A stretch of 64,000 nucleotides of DNA, from the NCBI RefSeq assembly GCF_004339015.1, contig NZ_SMFQ01000003.1:930001-994000 (forward strand), read 5' to 3'. The stretch is from Cocleimonas flava. Lineage in GTDB: Bacteria; Pseudomonadota; Gammaproteobacteria; Thiotrichales; Thiotrichaceae. The notes under the pieces were generated by a model. The model made no database searches. It worked only from the letters and a program-made list of their open reading frames with translations, and was not told the origin of the DNA. Positions 1 through 11,347 of the stretch are shown piece after piece (position 1 is the first letter of the stretch; every line of letters starts with the position of its first letter). Both the position numbers and the translations under genes were made by a program.

Positions 1-35
1 CGATTGGCTATTAATATTTTATCAAACATAAGTTT

Positions 36-827
36 CTAGTCTTTTATCCAGTTAGGCGATCTTTTCTCAAGAAATGCGTTTAGTCCTTCCTTACCCTCTT
101 CCGAAGCTCGTGCCTTGGTAATTCGTTCTGCAGTGTCTTCTATTAGCTCATCGGTTGTTGGTCGTGAAGTAACGGCAAATATTAAGTCTTTTGCTGCAGT
201 TAAAGCACACCCCCCACCTTTGAGCAGGTTTTTTGTGATGTCTTCGATTGCAGTATCGAGTTCACTCTCTTCTACTACGTCATGTAAAAGATTCACGCGT
301 AGTGCTTCTTCTGCATTAAAGCGTTCTGCGGTTAAAAAATATCTGCGTGATGGGCGCTCACCCATGGCTCTAACTACATAGGGTGAAATTACCGCAGGCA
401 TTAAACCCAGACGAACCTCAGATAAACAAAATAGCGCTTTAGTCGAGCCTATCGCGATATCACAACACGCGACTAATCCAACACCGCCACCAAAAGCAGC
501 ACCTTGTACTCTGGCAATGGTTGGGATATTTAATGTATTCAGTTTTTTCATTAAAGCGGCTAATTCCATCGCATCCGCTTTATTCTCAGCTTCGGTGTAA
601 TCCGCCATACGGCGCATCCAACGTAAATCTGCCCCTGCTGAGAAACTCTTTCCTTCAGATTGTAAAATCAGTACACGCGCTTCAGAATCATTTTCGACGC
701 TGTCTAGCGCTTCGATGAGTTCTGCAATCAACACATCATCAAACGCATTGTGAATTTCAGAACGATTGATGCTTAAGGTAACAACACCTCGAGCATCTTT
801 ATTTAGTGTAAGTGAGCTATTAGACAT
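36..827 (-). CDS. liuC: Methylglutaconyl-CoA hydratase (crotonase family)
   Basis: 263-residue crotonase-fold protein, normal length for the family. It probably hydrates 3-methylglutaconyl-CoA to HMG-CoA in leucine breakdown. The oxyanion-hole segments FSAGADLRWM (about residues 62-71) and QGAAFGGGVGLVACCDIA (about 108-125) are intact, and the RWMRRMADYTEAEN stretch resembles methylglutaconyl-CoA hydratases more than generic enoyl-CoA hydratases. It follows liuB by 25 bp on the same strand, the usual Liu order. The biotin-carboxylase subunit gene (liuD) would be expected next, beyond the left edge of the window. Family assignment is firm; the exact substrate is inferred from context. Confidence 0.87.
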   Translation of the reverse strand: MSNSSLTLNKDARGVVTLSINRSEIHNAFDDVLIAELIEALDSVENDSEARVLILQSEGKSFSAGADLRWMRRMADYTEAENKADAMELAALMKKLNTLNIPTIARVQGAAFGGGVGLVACCDIAIGSTKALFCLSEVRLGLMPAVISPYVVRAMGERPSRRYFLTAERFNAEEALRVNLLHDVVEESELDTAIEDITKNLLKGGGCALTAAKDLIFAVTSRPTTDELIEDTAERITKARASEEGKEGLNAFLEKRSPNWIKD

Positions 828-852
828 TTTTCCATTACATCCTGAAAGGTGA

Positions 853-2463
853 TTACATTCGGAAAATACCGAACTCGGTCTTTTCTATAGGCTTGTTTAA
901 AGAAGCTGATATTGCCAAGCCAAGCACTTTTCGGGTGTCGACCGGATCGATAATACCGTCGTCCCAAAGTCTGGCGCTGGCGTAATATGGATGACCTTGC
1001 GTTTCATACTGCTCACGCACTGGCTTCATAAATGCCTCTTCCTCTTCTTCTGACCATTGTTTCCCTCGTTTTTCTAATGAATCTCTAGTCACTTGTCCCA
1101 GAACACTCGCCGCTTGTTCGCCACCCATGACTGAGATACGTGCATTTGGCCACATCCAGAGGAATCTACCGCCGTAAGCACGACCACACATCGCATAGTT
1201 ACCGGCACCAAAACTACCGCCCACAACCACTGTGAACTTGGGTACTTTGGCACAGGCAACGGCAGTTACCATTTTTGCGCCGTCTTTGGCGATGCCACCC
1301 TCTTCGTATTTTTTACCTACCATGAATCCAGTGATATTTTGAAGGAAAACAAGAGGTATTCCGCGTTTGGAACATAATTCAATAAAGTGAGCACCTTTGA
1401 GTGCAGACTCAGAAAATAGAATGCCGTTATTCGCCACAATACCCACTGGGTAGCCATGAATATGTGCAAAACCACAAATCAATGTTGTTCCATAGAGACG
1501 TTTGAATTCATCAAACTCACTGCCATCCACCAGCCTCGCAATGACTTCACGAATATCGTAAGGCTTGCGCAAATCGTTGGGGACAATTCCATATAGTTCA
1601 TCAATCGGATACAAAGGATCGACTGATTTTTTGATCACAACATCTGGATCTTTCTTCCGATTCAGGGTGCTGACCACTTCGCGAGCCATTCCCAGTGCAT
1701 GGGAATCGTTCATTGCGTAGTGGTCTGTAACACCCGAAGTTCTCGAATGCACATCAGCACCGCCTAAATCTTCCGCGCTTACAACCTCTCCCGTCGCAGC
1801 TTTGACCAGGGGTGGGCCACCTAAAAAGATGGTTCCCTGATTTTTTACAATAATACTTTGATCAGACATCGCTGGTACATAAGCACCACCTGCTGTACAC
1901 GATCCCATTACCACAGCAATTTGTGGAATTCCCTGAGCTGACATATTGCTCTGATTGAAAAAGATGCGACCGAAGTGTTCCCTGTCAGCAAATACATCAT
2001 CCTGACTGGGTAAATGCGCACCACCAGAATCGACAAGGTAGATACAGGGTAAATTATTTTCCAGAGCGATAGCTTGTGCACGAAGATGCTTTTTAACCGT
2101 AATCGGATAATAGGTTCCACCTTTTACCGTTGCATCATTTGCGACGATCATACATTCCTGACCACTTACGCGACCGATGCCTGCAACAACGCCGCCTGCT
2201 GAAATGGTATCTTTCCCGTACATACCATAGCCTGCGAATTGTGAAATTTCGAGGAATGGTGATCCAACATCGAGCAGTACACGAATGCGTTCACGAGGAA
2301 GTAATTTGCCGCGGCTCAAGTGCTTTTCACGCGCACTCTCACTGCCACCCAAAGAAATCTGGGCGACTTTCTCACGCAAGTCTGCAACGACTTCTTGCAT
2401 CAACTTATGATTGTGTTGAAAGCCTTCAGATCGTGAATTTATTTTACTTTTAATAACACCCAT
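853..2463 (-). CDS. liuB: Methylcrotonyl-CoA carboxylase, carboxyltransferase (beta) subunit
   Basis: 536-residue biotin-dependent carboxyltransferase. It transfers CO2 from carboxybiotin to 3-methylcrotonyl-CoA, step three of leucine degradation, and works with a biotin-carrying alpha subunit not present in this window. Both crotonase-like halves are present: the N-terminal half has [17 protein letters not shown] (acyl-CoA site), the C-terminal half has [18 protein letters not shown] and [16 protein letters not shown] (carboxybiotin site). The length matches MCC beta rather than propionyl-CoA carboxylase beta, and the SGGAHLP wording is typical of MCC. It lies between the acyl-CoA dehydrogenase (29 bp upstream) and liuC, so co-transcription is likely. 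Confidence 0.93.
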   Translation of the reverse strand: MGVIKSKINSRSEGFQHNHKLMQEVVADLREKVAQISLGGSESAREKHLSRGKLLPRERIRVLLDVGSPFLEISQFAGYGMYGKDTISAGGVVAGIGRVSGQECMIVANDATVKGGTYYPITVKKHLRAQAIALENNLPCIYLVDSGGAHLPSQDDVFADREHFGRIFFNQSNMSAQGIPQIAVVMGSCTAGGAYVPAMSDQSIIVKNQGTIFLGGPPLVKAATGEVVSAEDLGGADVHSRTSGVTDHYAMNDSHALGMAREVVSTLNRKKDPDVVIKKSVDPLYPIDELYGIVPNDLRKPYDIREVIARLVDGSEFDEFKRLYGTTLICGFAHIHGYPVGIVANNGILFSESALKGAHFIELCSKRGIPLVFLQNITGFMVGKKYEEGGIAKDGAKMVTAVACAKVPKFTVVVGGSFGAGNYAMCGRAYGGRFLWMWPNARISVMGGEQAASVLGQVTRDSLEKRGKQWSEEEEEAFMKPVREQYETQGHPYYASARLWDDGIIDPVDTRKVLGLAISASLNKPIEKTEFGIFRM

Positions 2464-2492
2464 GTAATTTATGGAACTCCTGTTACTTTCTA

Positions 2493-3629
2493 TTATTCTG
2501 CTGTTATCTGTCGTGCAATAACAATGCGCTGAATGTCGCTAGTACCTTCGTAGATTTGAGCAACACGAACATCTCTGAAGATACGCTCCACCGGAAAATC
2601 TTTGAGGTAGCCGTATCCACCATGAATTTGAATGGCATCAGAACATATTTTTTCTGCCACTTCTGAGGCAAAAAGCTTCGCCATACAGGCTTCTTTCAAA
2701 CAAGGTAGATTGGCATCTCTCAGTTCAGCAGCATTCATCACCATTAAGTGTGCCGCTTCTAATTGAGTTGCCATGTCAGCCAAGCGGAAACTAATAGCTT
2801 GATGTTCCTGAATAAGTTTTCCAAAACTTTCTCGTTCTTTTGCATACTGTAATGAAGCCTCGTAAGCTGCTCGAGCCATACCAACACATTGTGCGGCAAT
2901 ACCGATTCGACCACTTTCCAGATTACTTAATGCAATTTTGTAGCCTTCACCTTCTTGACCAATTAAGTGGTCAGCAGGAATACGGCAATCATCAAAAAAG
3001 ATTTGTGCGGTGTCAGAAGCATGCTGTCCCATTTTTTCTTCCAGGGATGCTACTTTGTATCCAGGATTATCAGTAGGTACTGCAAAAGCACTGATTCCGC
3101 GTTTGCCTGCTTCAGGATCTGTTACCGCAAAGACAATAGCCACATCAGCATATTTACCCGATGTGATGAATTGTTTGGTTCCAGAAATCACGTAGCTGTC
3201 ACCATCCTTTACTGCTTTGGTTTTTAAAGCTGAAGCATCAGAACCTGCTTGAGGTTCAGTCAAACAAAAACAGCCTAACTTCTCACCTGACGCCAATGGT
3301 TTTAGATAGGTTTCTTTTAGGAAATCACTACCAAACTTAAGTAAAGGACCACAGACTACCGAGTTGTTAACACTCAATATGGTTGAGCATGCACCGTCAC
3401 CCGCTGCAATCTCTTCAATAGCTAAAGCGAACGAGACGTAATCAATATCTGAACCGCCCCACTCTTCGGGCATTGTCATACCATAAAGGCCTAACTCACC
3501 CATTTCTTTAAGTTCTTGTGCCGGAAAATGACTGGTTTTATCCCACTCTTCAGCATTCGGCAGAAGTCGTGACTGAGCATAGTCTCTAGCCATGTCACGA
3601 ATCATTTTTTGTTCTTGAGACAGAATCAT
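2493..3629 (-). CDS. Acyl-CoA dehydrogenase, short-chain type
   Basis: 378-residue FAD-dependent acyl-CoA dehydrogenase of standard length, introducing the alpha-beta double bond and passing electrons to ETF. Family signatures are [18 protein letters not shown] (FAD/substrate region, about residue 120) and [20 protein letters not shown] near the C terminus, with the catalytic glutamate in IYEGTSDIQ (about Glu361). That position is the one used by short- and medium-chain enzymes, whereas isovaleryl-CoA dehydrogenase uses a different one, so this is not a second liuA. It lies 3 bp after the thiolase and 29 bp before liuB. Butyryl-CoA or 2-methylbutyryl-CoA are likely substrates; the choice is not visible in the sequence. 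Confidence 0.9.
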   Translation of the reverse strand: MILSQEQKMIRDMARDYAQSRLLPNAEEWDKTSHFPAQELKEMGELGLYGMTMPEEWGGSDIDYVSFALAIEEIAAGDGACSTILSVNNSVVCGPLLKFGSDFLKETYLKPLASGEKLGCFCLTEPQAGSDASALKTKAVKDGDSYVISGTKQFITSGKYADVAIVFAVTDPEAGKRGISAFAVPTDNPGYKVASLEEKMGQHASDTAQIFFDDCRIPADHLIGQEGEGYKIALSNLESGRIGIAAQCVGMARAAYEASLQYAKERESFGKLIQEHQAISFRLADMATQLEAAHLMVMNAAELRDANLPCLKEACMAKLFASEVAEKICSDAIQIHGGYGYLKDFPVERIFRDVRVAQIYEGTSDIQRIVIARQITAE

Positions 3630-3632
3630 GAC

Positions 3633-4814
3633 TTAAATTAACTCCACTGCCATTGCCGTCGCTTCTCCACCACCGATACACAGAGACGCCATGCCTTTTT
3701 TAAGACCTTCTCTCTGTAACGCTGAAATTAAAGTAACCAGAATGCGGGCACCAGAAGCTCCAATAGGATGACCTAACGCGCAAGCACCACCGTGTATATT
3801 TACTTTTTCTGGAGACAGATCAAGGTCATGCATTGCCGCCATAGTAACTACGGCAAAGGCTTCATTCACCTCATAGAGGTCAACATCAGTTGATGACCAA
3901 CCGACTTTTTCTAATAATATTTTCATCGCATCAACAGGGGCTGTTGAGAACCAGGCTGGCTCCTGTGCGAAAGTACTGTGACCGCGAATAATTGCAAGAG
4001 GCTTGAGACCTCGCTTTTCAGCCTCGCTTTGCTTCATCATGGTTAACGCTGCTGCACCATCAGAAATAGAGCTTGAGTTAGCGGCGGTTACTGTTCCATC
4101 TTTTCTGAAAGCTGGACGTAATGTTGGAATTTTTTCGAAATTGGCATTGAATGGTTGTTCATCAGAATCAACAACCGTCTCACCTTTTCTGGATTTGATA
4201 GTGACTGGTGCAATTTCAGCCTTAAAAGCACCAGAGGTAGTTGCCTCCTGAGCGCGCTTCAAAGAAGTGATTGCAAAGTCGTCTTGAGACTCTCTGGTGA
4301 ATTCGTACTTGTCTGCACAATCTTCGGCAAAGGTTCCCATCAAACGACCTTTATCGTAAGCATCTTCCAATCCATCGAGGAACATGTGGTCTATAGCCTG
4401 GGCATGTCCCATACGCATTCCGCTGCGCGCTTTTGGTAATAAGTATGGCGCATTTGACATGCTTTCCATGCCGCCTGCGACCATTATGTCGTTGGTACCT
4501 GCTGCTATTAAATCATGCGCTAACATCGACGCTTTCATTCCAGAGCCACACATTTTATTGACGGTGGTACAACCTGCAGCTAATGGTAGACCTGCGCCTA
4601 AACTTGCCTGGCGAGCTGGTGCTTGACCTAGCCCTGCGGGGAGTACACAACCCATAACTACTTCTTGTACGTCTTCTGCGCTGATTCCTGCTCTTTCAAC
4701 TGCTGCTTTTATTGCAGTTGCGCCAAGCTCAGTTGCTGGCACATCAGATAATGAACCTTGAAAACCGCCCATTGGGGTGCGGGCTATACCTACGATGACT
4801 ACTGGGTCATTCAT
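3633..4814 (-). CDS. Acetyl-CoA C-acyltransferase (thiolase)
   Basis: 393-residue thiolase of the acetoacetyl-CoA/short-chain type. The acyl-accepting cysteine is Cys89 in TTVNKMCGSGMKA. The second active-site blocks are NEAFAVV, GGACALGHPIGASGARI and the C-terminal SLCIGGGEATAMA with the proton-shuttling cysteine. It ends HMG-CoA/acetoacetate metabolism or short-chain beta-oxidation by thiolysis to acetyl-CoA. It is the first gene of a tight group (3 bp to the next gene) but is separated from liuA upstream by 126 bp, so it may have its own promoter. Biosynthetic versus degradative direction cannot be told; the neighbours favour degradation. Confidence 0.92.
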   Translation of the reverse strand: MNDPVVIVGIARTPMGGFQGSLSDVPATELGATAIKAAVERAGISAEDVQEVVMGCVLPAGLGQAPARQASLGAGLPLAAGCTTVNKMCGSGMKASMLAHDLIAAGTNDIMVAGGMESMSNAPYLLPKARSGMRMGHAQAIDHMFLDGLEDAYDKGRLMGTFAEDCADKYEFTRESQDDFAITSLKRAQEATTSGAFKAEIAPVTIKSRKGETVVDSDEQPFNANFEKIPTLRPAFRKDGTVTAANSSSISDGAAALTMMKQSEAEKRGLKPLAIIRGHSTFAQEPAWFSTAPVDAMKILLEKVGWSSTDVDLYEVNEAFAVVTMAAMHDLDLSPEKVNIHGGACALGHPIGASGARILVTLISALQREGLKKGMASLCIGGGEATAMAVELI

Positions 4815-4940
4815 CGCTAATCTCCAAATAATTTATGAGTAAAGTTAAACAAGCTTACTAAATCTGTTTAACGTAAATCGAATAAAATTGTTACTTACAA
4901 TTAAACTTAATGTATAAAATAATAATTACAAAACAGACAC

Positions 4941-6104
4941 TTAAGCTGTTTCGTTAAATAATTCTCTACCTATTAACATACGGCGAATCTCAGACGTGCC
5001 TGCACCTATTTCATAGAGCTTTGCATCACGCAACAAACGACCTGTTGGGTATTCATTGGTATATCCGTTTCCACCGAGTGTTTGAATCGCTTCAAGCGCC
5101 ATCCAGGTCGCCTTTTCCGCCGCATATAGAATTGCGCCTGCTGCATCTTTTCTAGAGGTTTCACCACGGTCACAGGCTTTACCGACCGCATATACATACG
5201 CTTTGGTTGCATTCATGGTGGTGTACATATCGGCCATTTTGCCTTGCATCAGTTCGAATTCACCGATGGCACGACCAAATTGTTTACGCTCGTGTATATA
5301 AGGAACAACCACATCCATACAGGCCTGCATGATTCCAGTTGGTCCAGCTGACAACACAGCGCGCTCATAATCTAAACCACTCATGAGAACATTAACGCCT
5401 TTACCAAGTTCGCCAAGGATATTTTCTTCAGGGACTTCTACATCCTCAAACACTAATTCTCCCGTGTTTGAACCACGCATGCCTAATTTATCCAGCTTTT
5501 GCGCAGTCTTCACGCCAAATTCTTTTTCTACTAGAAAGGCAGTAATTCCTTTGGGACCACCTTTCGGATCTGTTTTTGCATAGACCACGATCACATCCGC
5601 ATCGGGACCATTTGTAATCCACATTTTTGTGCCATTCAGCAGGTATCGGTCGCCTTTCTTTTCAGCTTTTAACTGCATGCTGACAACATCTGATCCGGCA
5701 TTTGGCTCTGACATAGCCAACGCACCAATATATTCGCCACTGATCAACTTGGGTAGATACTTCTTCTTTTGCTCTTCTGAACCATTTCGGTTGATTTGAT
5801 TCACGCAAAGATTGGAATGTGCGCCGTAACTCAAGCCAATTGAGGCTGATGCCCTGCTGATTTCTTCCATCGCGATGATATGCGCCAAATAACCCATATC
5901 ACTTCCACCGTATTCTTCAGGAACAGTGATGCCTAATAGGCCCATCTCACCAAAAACTGGCCATAGCTGGTTGGGAAATTCATTAGAGACATCAATCTCT
6001 GCCGCCAGTGGAGCAACCTCTTTTGCCGCAAAATCACGCACAACATCACGTAACATATCTGCAGTATCACCAAGGTCAAAATTAAGTGTTGGGTAATGAA
6101 TCAT
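4941..6104 (-). CDS. liuA: Isovaleryl-CoA dehydrogenase
   Basis: 387-residue acyl-CoA dehydrogenase catalysing isovaleryl-CoA to 3-methylcrotonyl-CoA, the first committed Liu step. The diagnostic feature is the catalytic base in [13 protein letters not shown] (Glu247), the helix position used by isovaleryl-CoA dehydrogenases. The usual C-terminal glutamate is replaced here by the [16 protein letters not shown] sequence. The segment [12 protein letters not shown] (about residues 93-104) is also typical. It is the promoter-proximal gene of the minus-strand Liu group and is preceded at 6168-6188 by a palindrome matching the LiuR-type operator, so it is probably repressed when leucine-derived acyl-CoAs are absent. 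Confidence 0.93.
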   Translation of the reverse strand: MIHYPTLNFDLGDTADMLRDVVRDFAAKEVAPLAAEIDVSNEFPNQLWPVFGEMGLLGITVPEEYGGSDMGYLAHIIAMEEISRASASIGLSYGAHSNLCVNQINRNGSEEQKKKYLPKLISGEYIGALAMSEPNAGSDVVSMQLKAEKKGDRYLLNGTKMWITNGPDADVIVVYAKTDPKGGPKGITAFLVEKEFGVKTAQKLDKLGMRGSNTGELVFEDVEVPEENILGELGKGVNVLMSGLDYERAVLSAGPTGIMQACMDVVVPYIHERKQFGRAIGEFELMQGKMADMYTTMNATKAYVYAVGKACDRGETSRKDAAGAILYAAEKATWMALEAIQTLGGNGYTNEYPTGRLLRDAKLYEIGAGTSEIRRMLIGRELFNETA

Positions 6105-6167
6105 CTCGCATCCTTAAAAATAGAATAAAGTTTGGTCTTGTTATTTATATGTGAAAGGCAAGATATA

Positions 6168-6188
6168 TTACGTTTACGTAAACGTCAA
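6168..6188. promoter_or_regulatory. Probable LiuR operator upstream of liuA
   Basis: Near-perfect palindrome TTACGTTTACGTAAACGTC, 64 bp upstream of the liuA start. The same 20-21 bp sequence recurs at 7066-7086, 11406-11425 and 35148-35167, each before an acyl-CoA gene. From memory, MerR-family LiuR sites in proteobacteria have a TTTACGTAAACGTAAA-like core; the match and the adjacent liuR support the assignment. Confidence 0.8.
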
Positions 6189-6248
6189 CTAGAAAAGCAC
6201 AGACATTCACGATAAATTTTAATGGTAAACCGTCTAAATCATTTGATA

Positions 6249-6274
6249 AAAACGGCTGTAAGTAGGGGGGTGTG
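6249..6274 (-). repeat. Dispersed C-rich intergenic repeat, copy 1
   Basis: Minus-strand copy (CACACCCCCCTACTTACAGCCGTTTT) of the short repeat found about 18 times in this window. It sits 60 bp after the liuR stop codon, where a terminator would be expected, but it forms no strong stem. Confidence 0.7.
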
Positions 6275-6333
6275 TTAATTTAAGAACAATTAACAACTAG
6301 ATAGAGCTGAAATTTAAAGACAGGAAGATTACT

Positions 6334-6747
6334 CTAAATTTTCTCTTTTTCAGAAGCTTCGATCTCATCTAGAGACTTACGCACCTTTTGGTACACTCTT
6401 TCGATCTCTTCTAACGCTAAATCCACATCCTGTCTTTGAACTTGTAGTTTCTTTCTTCTTGCATCCATCTTTTCCAGAAGCAGCAATATCTGCCCTTTTT
6501 CACCAGACTTAGTTTCATACAAATCAAAAATATCTTTAATTTCAGACAAGGTGCAGCCTAATCTTTTACCACGCAGCAGCAGTCTTAATCTAACTCTGTC
6601 ACGCTCTAGATAGATGCGTTTATTGCCTTCCCTTTTGGGGCTTAATAAATCAGACTCTTCATAAAGCCGCAAAGCTCGTGGTGTTACATCAAATTCTTTG
6701 GACAAATCAGATATGGTATAAGTCTTGAAATCGGGCTCCTTACTCAT
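6334..6747 (-). CDS. liuR: MerR-family regulator, LiuR-like
   Basis: 137-residue MerR-family regulator. The N-terminal winged helix begins YTISDLSKEFDVTPRALRLYEE (about residues 11-32), followed by the REGNKRIYLERDRVRLRLLLRGKRLGCTLSEIKDIF wing and helices, then a dimerisation coiled coil (about 85-130) and no large effector domain. This size and the placement beside liuA match LiuR, which controls leucine and branched-chain acyl-CoA catabolism. It faces away from icmF. Palindromes at 6168 and 7066 flank it, consistent with control of both sides. An SoxR-like iron-sulphur cysteine cluster is absent, so redox sensing is unlikely. Confidence 0.85.
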   Translation of the reverse strand: MSKEPDFKTYTISDLSKEFDVTPRALRLYEESDLLSPKREGNKRIYLERDRVRLRLLLRGKRLGCTLSEIKDIFDLYETKSGEKGQILLLLEKMDARRKKLQVQRQDVDLALEEIERVYQKVRKSLDEIEASEKEKI

Positions 6748-6893
6748 CTATCTTCCTATTTAGTTTTATAGTTGGCTTGTGCGATTAACCGCACTATTTT
6801 TACGCTGCGTATACTGCTCTATTGCCTGCAATATTCACAACCCTTTGTTCGCATCAATTTCGCATCAATGTTTTCAGTTAATTATTCTATACT

Positions 6894-6930
6894 TTATCTA
6901 TGCACGTTATCTATGCACGTTATCTATGCA
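6894..6930. repeat. 13-bp tandem repeat, 2.8 copies
   Basis: Unit TTATCTATGCACG at 6894-6906 and 6907-6919, then TTATCTATGCA at 6920-6930. It is unrelated to the LiuR-type palindromes. It could be a regulator landing array or a slippage product; function unknown. Confidence 0.75.
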
Positions 6931-7065
6931 ACAATTAAATAAAGAAAAGCCAAAGCCATCATCTTTATTGCTGGATAAAATTATTAGCAATCATACTGTT
7001 ATATGAGAATCTTTCAAACTACTCCTACTACAATTAGTAGAACATAAAAATTAGATTGAAATATG

Positions 7066-7086
7066 TTGACGTTTACGTAAACGTAA
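7066..7086. promoter_or_regulatory. Probable LiuR operator upstream of icmF
   Basis: Palindrome TTGACGTTTACGTAAACGTA, 89 bp before the icmF start codon. It is the mirror image of the site at 6168-6188. Confidence 0.8.
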
Positions 7087-7174
7087 TATAACTTAAGTCA
7101 CCTATTTGAGCAAATCCATTACAAAACAGATTTAAGGCTCACCTTAAGACCCGCAATTTTTTCAGGATGAATTC

Positions 7175-10100
7175 ATGACTAAAACCAACAAAAGCAATAC
7201 GTTAGCTAAAACTATGCCAGCAGACAAAGTGCGTTTTGTTACAGCCGCTAGTTTATTTGATGGTCATGATGCTGCGATAAATATTATGCGTCGCATCCTT
7301 CAATCTACCGGCGCAGAAGTTATTCATTTAGGTCACAATCGCTCTGTTGCCGAGATTGTTGATGCTGCGATCCAAGAAGATGTCCAGGGTATTGCAATCA
7401 GTTCTTATCAAGGTGGTCACGTTGAATACCTTAAATACATGGTCGACATGCTTAAGGAAAAAGATGCTGCTGATATACGTATCTTTGCAGGTGGCGGTGG
7501 CGTTATTGTTCCGGAAGAAATCAAAGAACTGGAGAAACACGGTGTAACTAAAATCTATTCTCCTGAAGATGGTCAGAAAATGGGACTACAAGGAATGATT
7601 AGCGACATGATAGAGCGCAGTTCATTCGACCCGGGAGAATTATCACCGAAAAAAATCGGACCATTATTAGAGGGAGATTGGCGCGCCCTTTCCCGAGTGA
7701 TTACGACACTTGAAAACAACACCATAGAAGATAGTTTTAAAGCTGAAATACTTGAAACAGCAGAGAATTTAGATAAACCTGTTCCTGCACTGGGTATTAC
7801 CGGAACAGGTGGTTCAGGTAAGTCATCACTCACCGATGAAATCATCAGACGTTTCCGCCTTGGTCAGAAAGACAATTTGAAAATTGCGATTATCGCAGTT
7901 GATCCTACCCGCCGTAAGACGGGGGGTGCCTTATTGGGCGACCGTATCCGTATGAATGCGATTGAACACCCAAACATCTTTATGCGTTCTATTGCGACCA
8001 GAGACTCTATCGGTGAAATACCTGATGTGGTTGGCGACATTGTTGCCGCATGCAAAATTTCCGGTTTCGATCTGGTTATAGTAGAAACACCCGGCATTGG
8101 CCAGGGTGATGCTGCAATCGTACCGCTTGTAGATGCCTCTTTATATGTTATGACGCCTGAATTTGGCGCGCAAAGTCAGTTAGAAAAAATCGACATGCTG
8201 GATTTTGCAGACCTCGTTGCAATTAACAAGTTTGACCGTAAAGGCGCAGAAGATGCCTACCGTGATGTGTGCAAACAGGTTCAGCGTAACCAAGAAGCAT
8301 TCATGCAACCACCAGAAGAAATGCCAGTGTTTGGCACGATCGCCGCACGTTTTAATGATGATGGTGTTACTGCGCTTTATCATGGATTACTGGATAAATT
8401 ACAAGAGCTTGGGCTCCCTGTTGAAGAAGATGTCTTACCTAAATCAGACATAAGAAAATCCTCTGGAAACTCAGTCATCGTTCCACCTGAAAGAACAAGA
8501 TACCTCGCAGAAATCGCAGAAACCGTTAGAGACTACAAAAAGACAGTGCGCATACAAGCGAGAATTGCGCGTGAGCGACAACAGCTGATTGAATCTAAGA
8601 GAATGCTGAGAGAAGCAAAAGCGGATTCTAAAAATCTAGATAGTTTAATTACAAAACGCGAAGAAGCTTTAGACCCTAAAGCAAAGAAACTATTAGAGCT
8701 CTGGCCGGAAACTAAAGAGAAATATGCAGCTGAAGAATATGTCGTAAAAATTAGAGACCGTGAAATTCGCACCGCCCTAACCTACACGACACTCTCGGGA
8801 ACTGTAATACCCAAAGTCTCACTCCCACAGTATGAAGACCATGGTGAGATTCTAAAATGGCTATTGCTGGATAATCTTCCAGGTGAGTTTCCTTATACCG
8901 CTGGCGTTTTTCCTTTTAAACGCGAAGGCGAAGATCCAACAAGAATGTTTGCGGGTGAAGGCGACGCCTTTAGAACTAACAATCGCTTTAAGAGGCTTTC
9001 GGAACACTCTGATGCAAAAAGACTTTCTACTGCATTCGATTCCGTTACCTTATATGGTCAAGATCCGGATGAGCGTCCTGATATTTACGGAAAAGTAGGT
9101 AACTCAGGCGTATCGATTGCCACACTTGATGACATGAAAGCGTTGTATGATGGATTTGATTTATGTAATCCAACAACCTCAGTTTCAATGACCATCAATG
9201 GCCCTGCCCCAATGATATTGGCCATGTTTTTGAATACTGCAATAGATCAACAAATTGCAAAATTTGAAAAAGAAAATAAACGCCAACCGACAGAAGAAGA
9301 GTTTCAGGAAATTCGCTCCTGGGCACTAGAAAATGTTCGAGGAACGGTTCAGGCAGATATCCTTAAAGAAGATCAAGGTCAAAACACCTGTATATTCTCT
9401 ACTGAATTTGCACTGAAAATGATGGGAGATATTCAAGAATACTTCGTTCATAACCGTGTTCGTAATTTCTACTCTGTTTCAATTTCTGGCTACCATATCG
9501 CAGAAGCCGGAGCTAACCCGATATCACAATTAGCGTTCACGCTTTCTAATGGCTTCACTTATGTAGAAACCTATTTAGCTAGAGGCATGGAAATAGATGA
9601 TTTCGCTGGAAATCTATCCTTCTTCTTCAGTAATGGTATGGACCCGGAATATACCGTAATGGGACGCGTAGCCCGTCGTATCTGGTCTACAGCTATGCGT
9701 TTCAAATATGGCGCAAATGAGAAGAGCCAAAAACTCAAATACCATATTCAAACTTCTGGACGTTCTCTGCATGCGCAAGAAATGGACTTCAATGATATCC
9801 GTACTACTTTGCAGGCATTGATCGCTATTTACGATAACTGTAACAGCTTACACACCAATGCCTACGATGAAGCGATTACGACACCTACAGAAGAATCAGT
9901 AAGACGTGCATTAGCGATCCAACTCATTATCAATAACGAATGGGGACTGGCCAAGAATGAAAATCCTAACCAAGGGGCATTTATTCTAGAAGAGCTAACT
10001 GAACTTGTTGAAGAGGCCGTGCTTTCTGAATTTGAAAGAATCTCAGAACGTGGTGGCGTATTAGGTGCAATGGAAACAGGCTATCAACGTGGAAAGATTC

Positions 10101-10435
10101 AGGACGAGTCACTGTCTTATGAACATAAGAAACACGATGGCAGTCTCCCTATTATTGGCGTGAATACTTTCTTGAACCCTAAAGGTAATAAAGAATTCAC
10201 GATTGAATTGGCACGTTCTACTGACGATGAGAAAGACAGCCAAATCAAACGATTACGCAGCTTTAATAAGTTACACAGCGAACATTCCAAAGAAGCACTT
10301 GAAAGAGTCAAAAATGCGGCAATCAACGACGGCAATATTTTTGCTGAACTTGTGGAAGCTGCAAGACATTGTTCTCTGGGCGAACTATCCAATGCCTTAT
10401 TTGAAGTTGGCGGACAATATCGAAGAAACATGTAA
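7175..10435 (+). CDS. icmF: Fused isobutyryl-CoA mutase with MeaB-like GTPase (IcmF)
   Basis: 1086-residue fusion enzyme interconverting isobutyryl-CoA and n-butyryl-CoA with adenosylcobalamin. Three parts are visible: an N-terminal cobalamin-binding domain (about residues 17-160) with [14 protein letters not shown], where the histidine ligates cobalt; a central G-protein chaperone (about 200-480) with P-loop GTGGSGKSS (from about 211) and [13 protein letters not shown]; and a C-terminal acyl-CoA mutase barrel (about 560-1086) with [15 protein letters not shown] and [12 protein letters not shown]. This domain order is specific to IcmF and differs from methylmalonyl-CoA mutase. AGGA lies 8 nt before the ATG. 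A LiuR-type operator precedes it. Cofactor could be supplied by the PduO-type enzyme at 31499-32086. Confidence 0.94.
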   Translation: MTKTNKSNTLAKTMPADKVRFVTAASLFDGHDAAINIMRRILQSTGAEVIHLGHNRSVAEIVDAAIQEDVQGIAISSYQGGHVEYLKYMVDMLKEKDAADIRIFAGGGGVIVPEEIKELEKHGVTKIYSPEDGQKMGLQGMISDMIERSSFDPGELSPKKIGPLLEGDWRALSRVITTLENNTIEDSFKAEILETAENLDKPVPALGITGTGGSGKSSLTDEIIRRFRLGQKDNLKIAIIAVDPTRRKTGGALLGDRIRMNAIEHPNIFMRSIATRDSIGEIPDVVGDIVAACKISGFDLVIVETPGIGQGDAAIVPLVDASLYVMTPEFGAQSQLEKIDMLDFADLVAINKFDRKGAEDAYRDVCKQVQRNQEAFMQPPEEMPVFGTIAARFNDDGVTALYHGLLDKLQELGLPVEEDVLPKSDIRKSSGNSVIVPPERTRYLAEIAETVRDYKKTVRIQARIARERQQLIESKRMLREAKADSKNLDSLITKREEALDPKAKKLLELWPETKEKYAAEEYVVKIRDREIRTALTYTTLSGTVIPKVSLPQYEDHGEILKWLLLDNLPGEFPYTAGVFPFKREGEDPTRMFAGEGDAFRTNNRFKRLSEHSDAKRLSTAFDSVTLYGQDPDERPDIYGKVGNSGVSIATLDDMKALYDGFDLCNPTTSVSMTINGPAPMILAMFLNTAIDQQIAKFEKENKRQPTEEEFQEIRSWALENVRGTVQADILKEDQGQNTCIFSTEFALKMMGDIQEYFVHNRVRNFYSVSISGYHIAEAGANPISQLAFTLSNGFTYVETYLARGMEIDDFAGNLSFFFSNGMDPEYTVMGRVARRIWSTAMRFKYGANEKSQKLKYHIQTSGRSLHAQEMDFNDIRTTLQALIAIYDNCNSLHTNAYDEAITTPTEESVRRALAIQLIINNEWGLAKNENPNQGAFILEELTELVEEAVLSEFERISERGGVLGAMETGYQRGKIQDESLSYEHKKHDGSLPIIGVNTFLNPKGNKEFTIELARSTDDEKDSQIKRLRSFNKLHSEHSKEALERVKNAAINDGNIFAELVEAARHCSLGELSNALFEVGGQYRRNM

Positions 10436-10498
10436 CTACAACTGATTTAGTTTTTTTACTTATTTTATAAACACTTTCCAAAGGATCAAAAAATTAAG

Positions 10499-11347
10499 AT
10501 GCAAATAAAAACAGTTGGCGTTGTTGGCGCTGGAACAATGGGAAATGGAATTGCACAGGTATTTGCTGCTTCAGGTTTTGATGTCATCCTACAAGATATC
10601 AGTGAAGAACAATTAGAAAAAGGTGTTGCAACGATTGCTAATAGCCTTGATCGTCTTATCAAAAAAGAAAAAATTACCGATGAAGACAAGCAAACTACCC
10701 TAAGTAAAATAACTACAACTGTTTCATTAGAGAGTTTTTCTGATACCGATTTAATCGTTGAAGCTGCAAGTGAAAACCTTGCAATCAAATCAGAGATTTT
10801 TCAAAAGCTTGATGCGATCTGTAAAGCTGATGCGATCCTGGCAACCAATACGTCATCAATCTCGCTGACTCGAATCGCCAGAGAAACAAAACGCCCTGAG
10901 AAAGTAATTGGCATGCATTTCATGAACCCAGTGCCTGTGATGAAACTGGTAGAAATTATTCGTGCCCTACAAACCGATGATGCTACCTATGCATCTATTG
11001 AAGAACTGTCTAAGCAAATCGGCAAAGTACCCGTTGAATGTAACGACAGCCCTGGTTTTGTTTCAAATAGAATTCTGATGCCAATGATCAATGAGGCAAT
11101 CTACACATACTACGAAGGTGTCGCCAAGCCAGAAGCAATCGATGAAATCATGATGTTAGGCATGGCTCACCCAATGGGACCTCTCGCCTTAGCAGACTTA
11201 ATTGGGCTTGATACCTGCCTTTCAATCATGAAAGTTTTACACGAAGGTTTGGGTGATTCCAAGTATCGTCCCTGCCCGTTATTAACCAGAATGGTTGATG
11301 CAGGCTATCTTGGAAGAAAAACCGGCCAAGGCTTTTACGAATATTAA
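10499..11347 (+). CDS. 3-hydroxybutyryl-CoA dehydrogenase
   Basis: 282-residue NAD-dependent 3-hydroxyacyl-CoA dehydrogenase of single-function length. It has an N-terminal Rossmann motif [15 protein letters not shown] (residues 6-20), [13 protein letters not shown], and the catalytic histidine segment [17 protein letters not shown] followed by [14 protein letters not shown]. It oxidises 3-hydroxybutyryl-CoA to acetoacetyl-CoA. It lies 63 bp after icmF on the same strand, so butyryl-CoA made by the mutase could be degraded via this enzyme, the crotonases and the thiolase in this window. AAAGGA is about 14 nt from the ATG, rather far for a strong ribosome-binding site. Confidence 0.92.
   Translation: MQIKTVGVVGAGTMGNGIAQVFAASGFDVILQDISEEQLEKGVATIANSLDRLIKKEKITDEDKQTTLSKITTTVSLESFSDTDLIVEAASENLAIKSEIFQKLDAICKADAILATNTSSISLTRIARETKRPEKVIGMHFMNPVPVMKLVEIIRALQTDDATYASIEELSKQIGKVPVECNDSPGFVSNRILMPMINEAIYTYYEGVAKPEAIDEIMMLGMAHPMGPLALADLIGLDTCLSIMKVLHEGLGDSKYRPCPLLTRMVDAGYLGRKTGQGFYEY

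Larger units (their letters stand above)
6748..7174. other. Divergent intergenic region liuR/icmF
   Basis: 427 bp without a convincing gene. It contains three head-to-tail copies of TTATCTATGCACG (6894-6930, third copy partial) and, near icmF, a LiuR-type palindrome (7066-7086). AT-rich stretches on both sides probably hold the two divergent promoters, but no -35/-10 pair is clear enough to name. Confidence 0.7.

Noticed and set aside
6779-7006. 75-residue reading frame in the liuR-icmF gap
   Set aside because: No ribosome-binding site or family signal, low-complexity composition, and it crosses the tandem repeat and promoter region.
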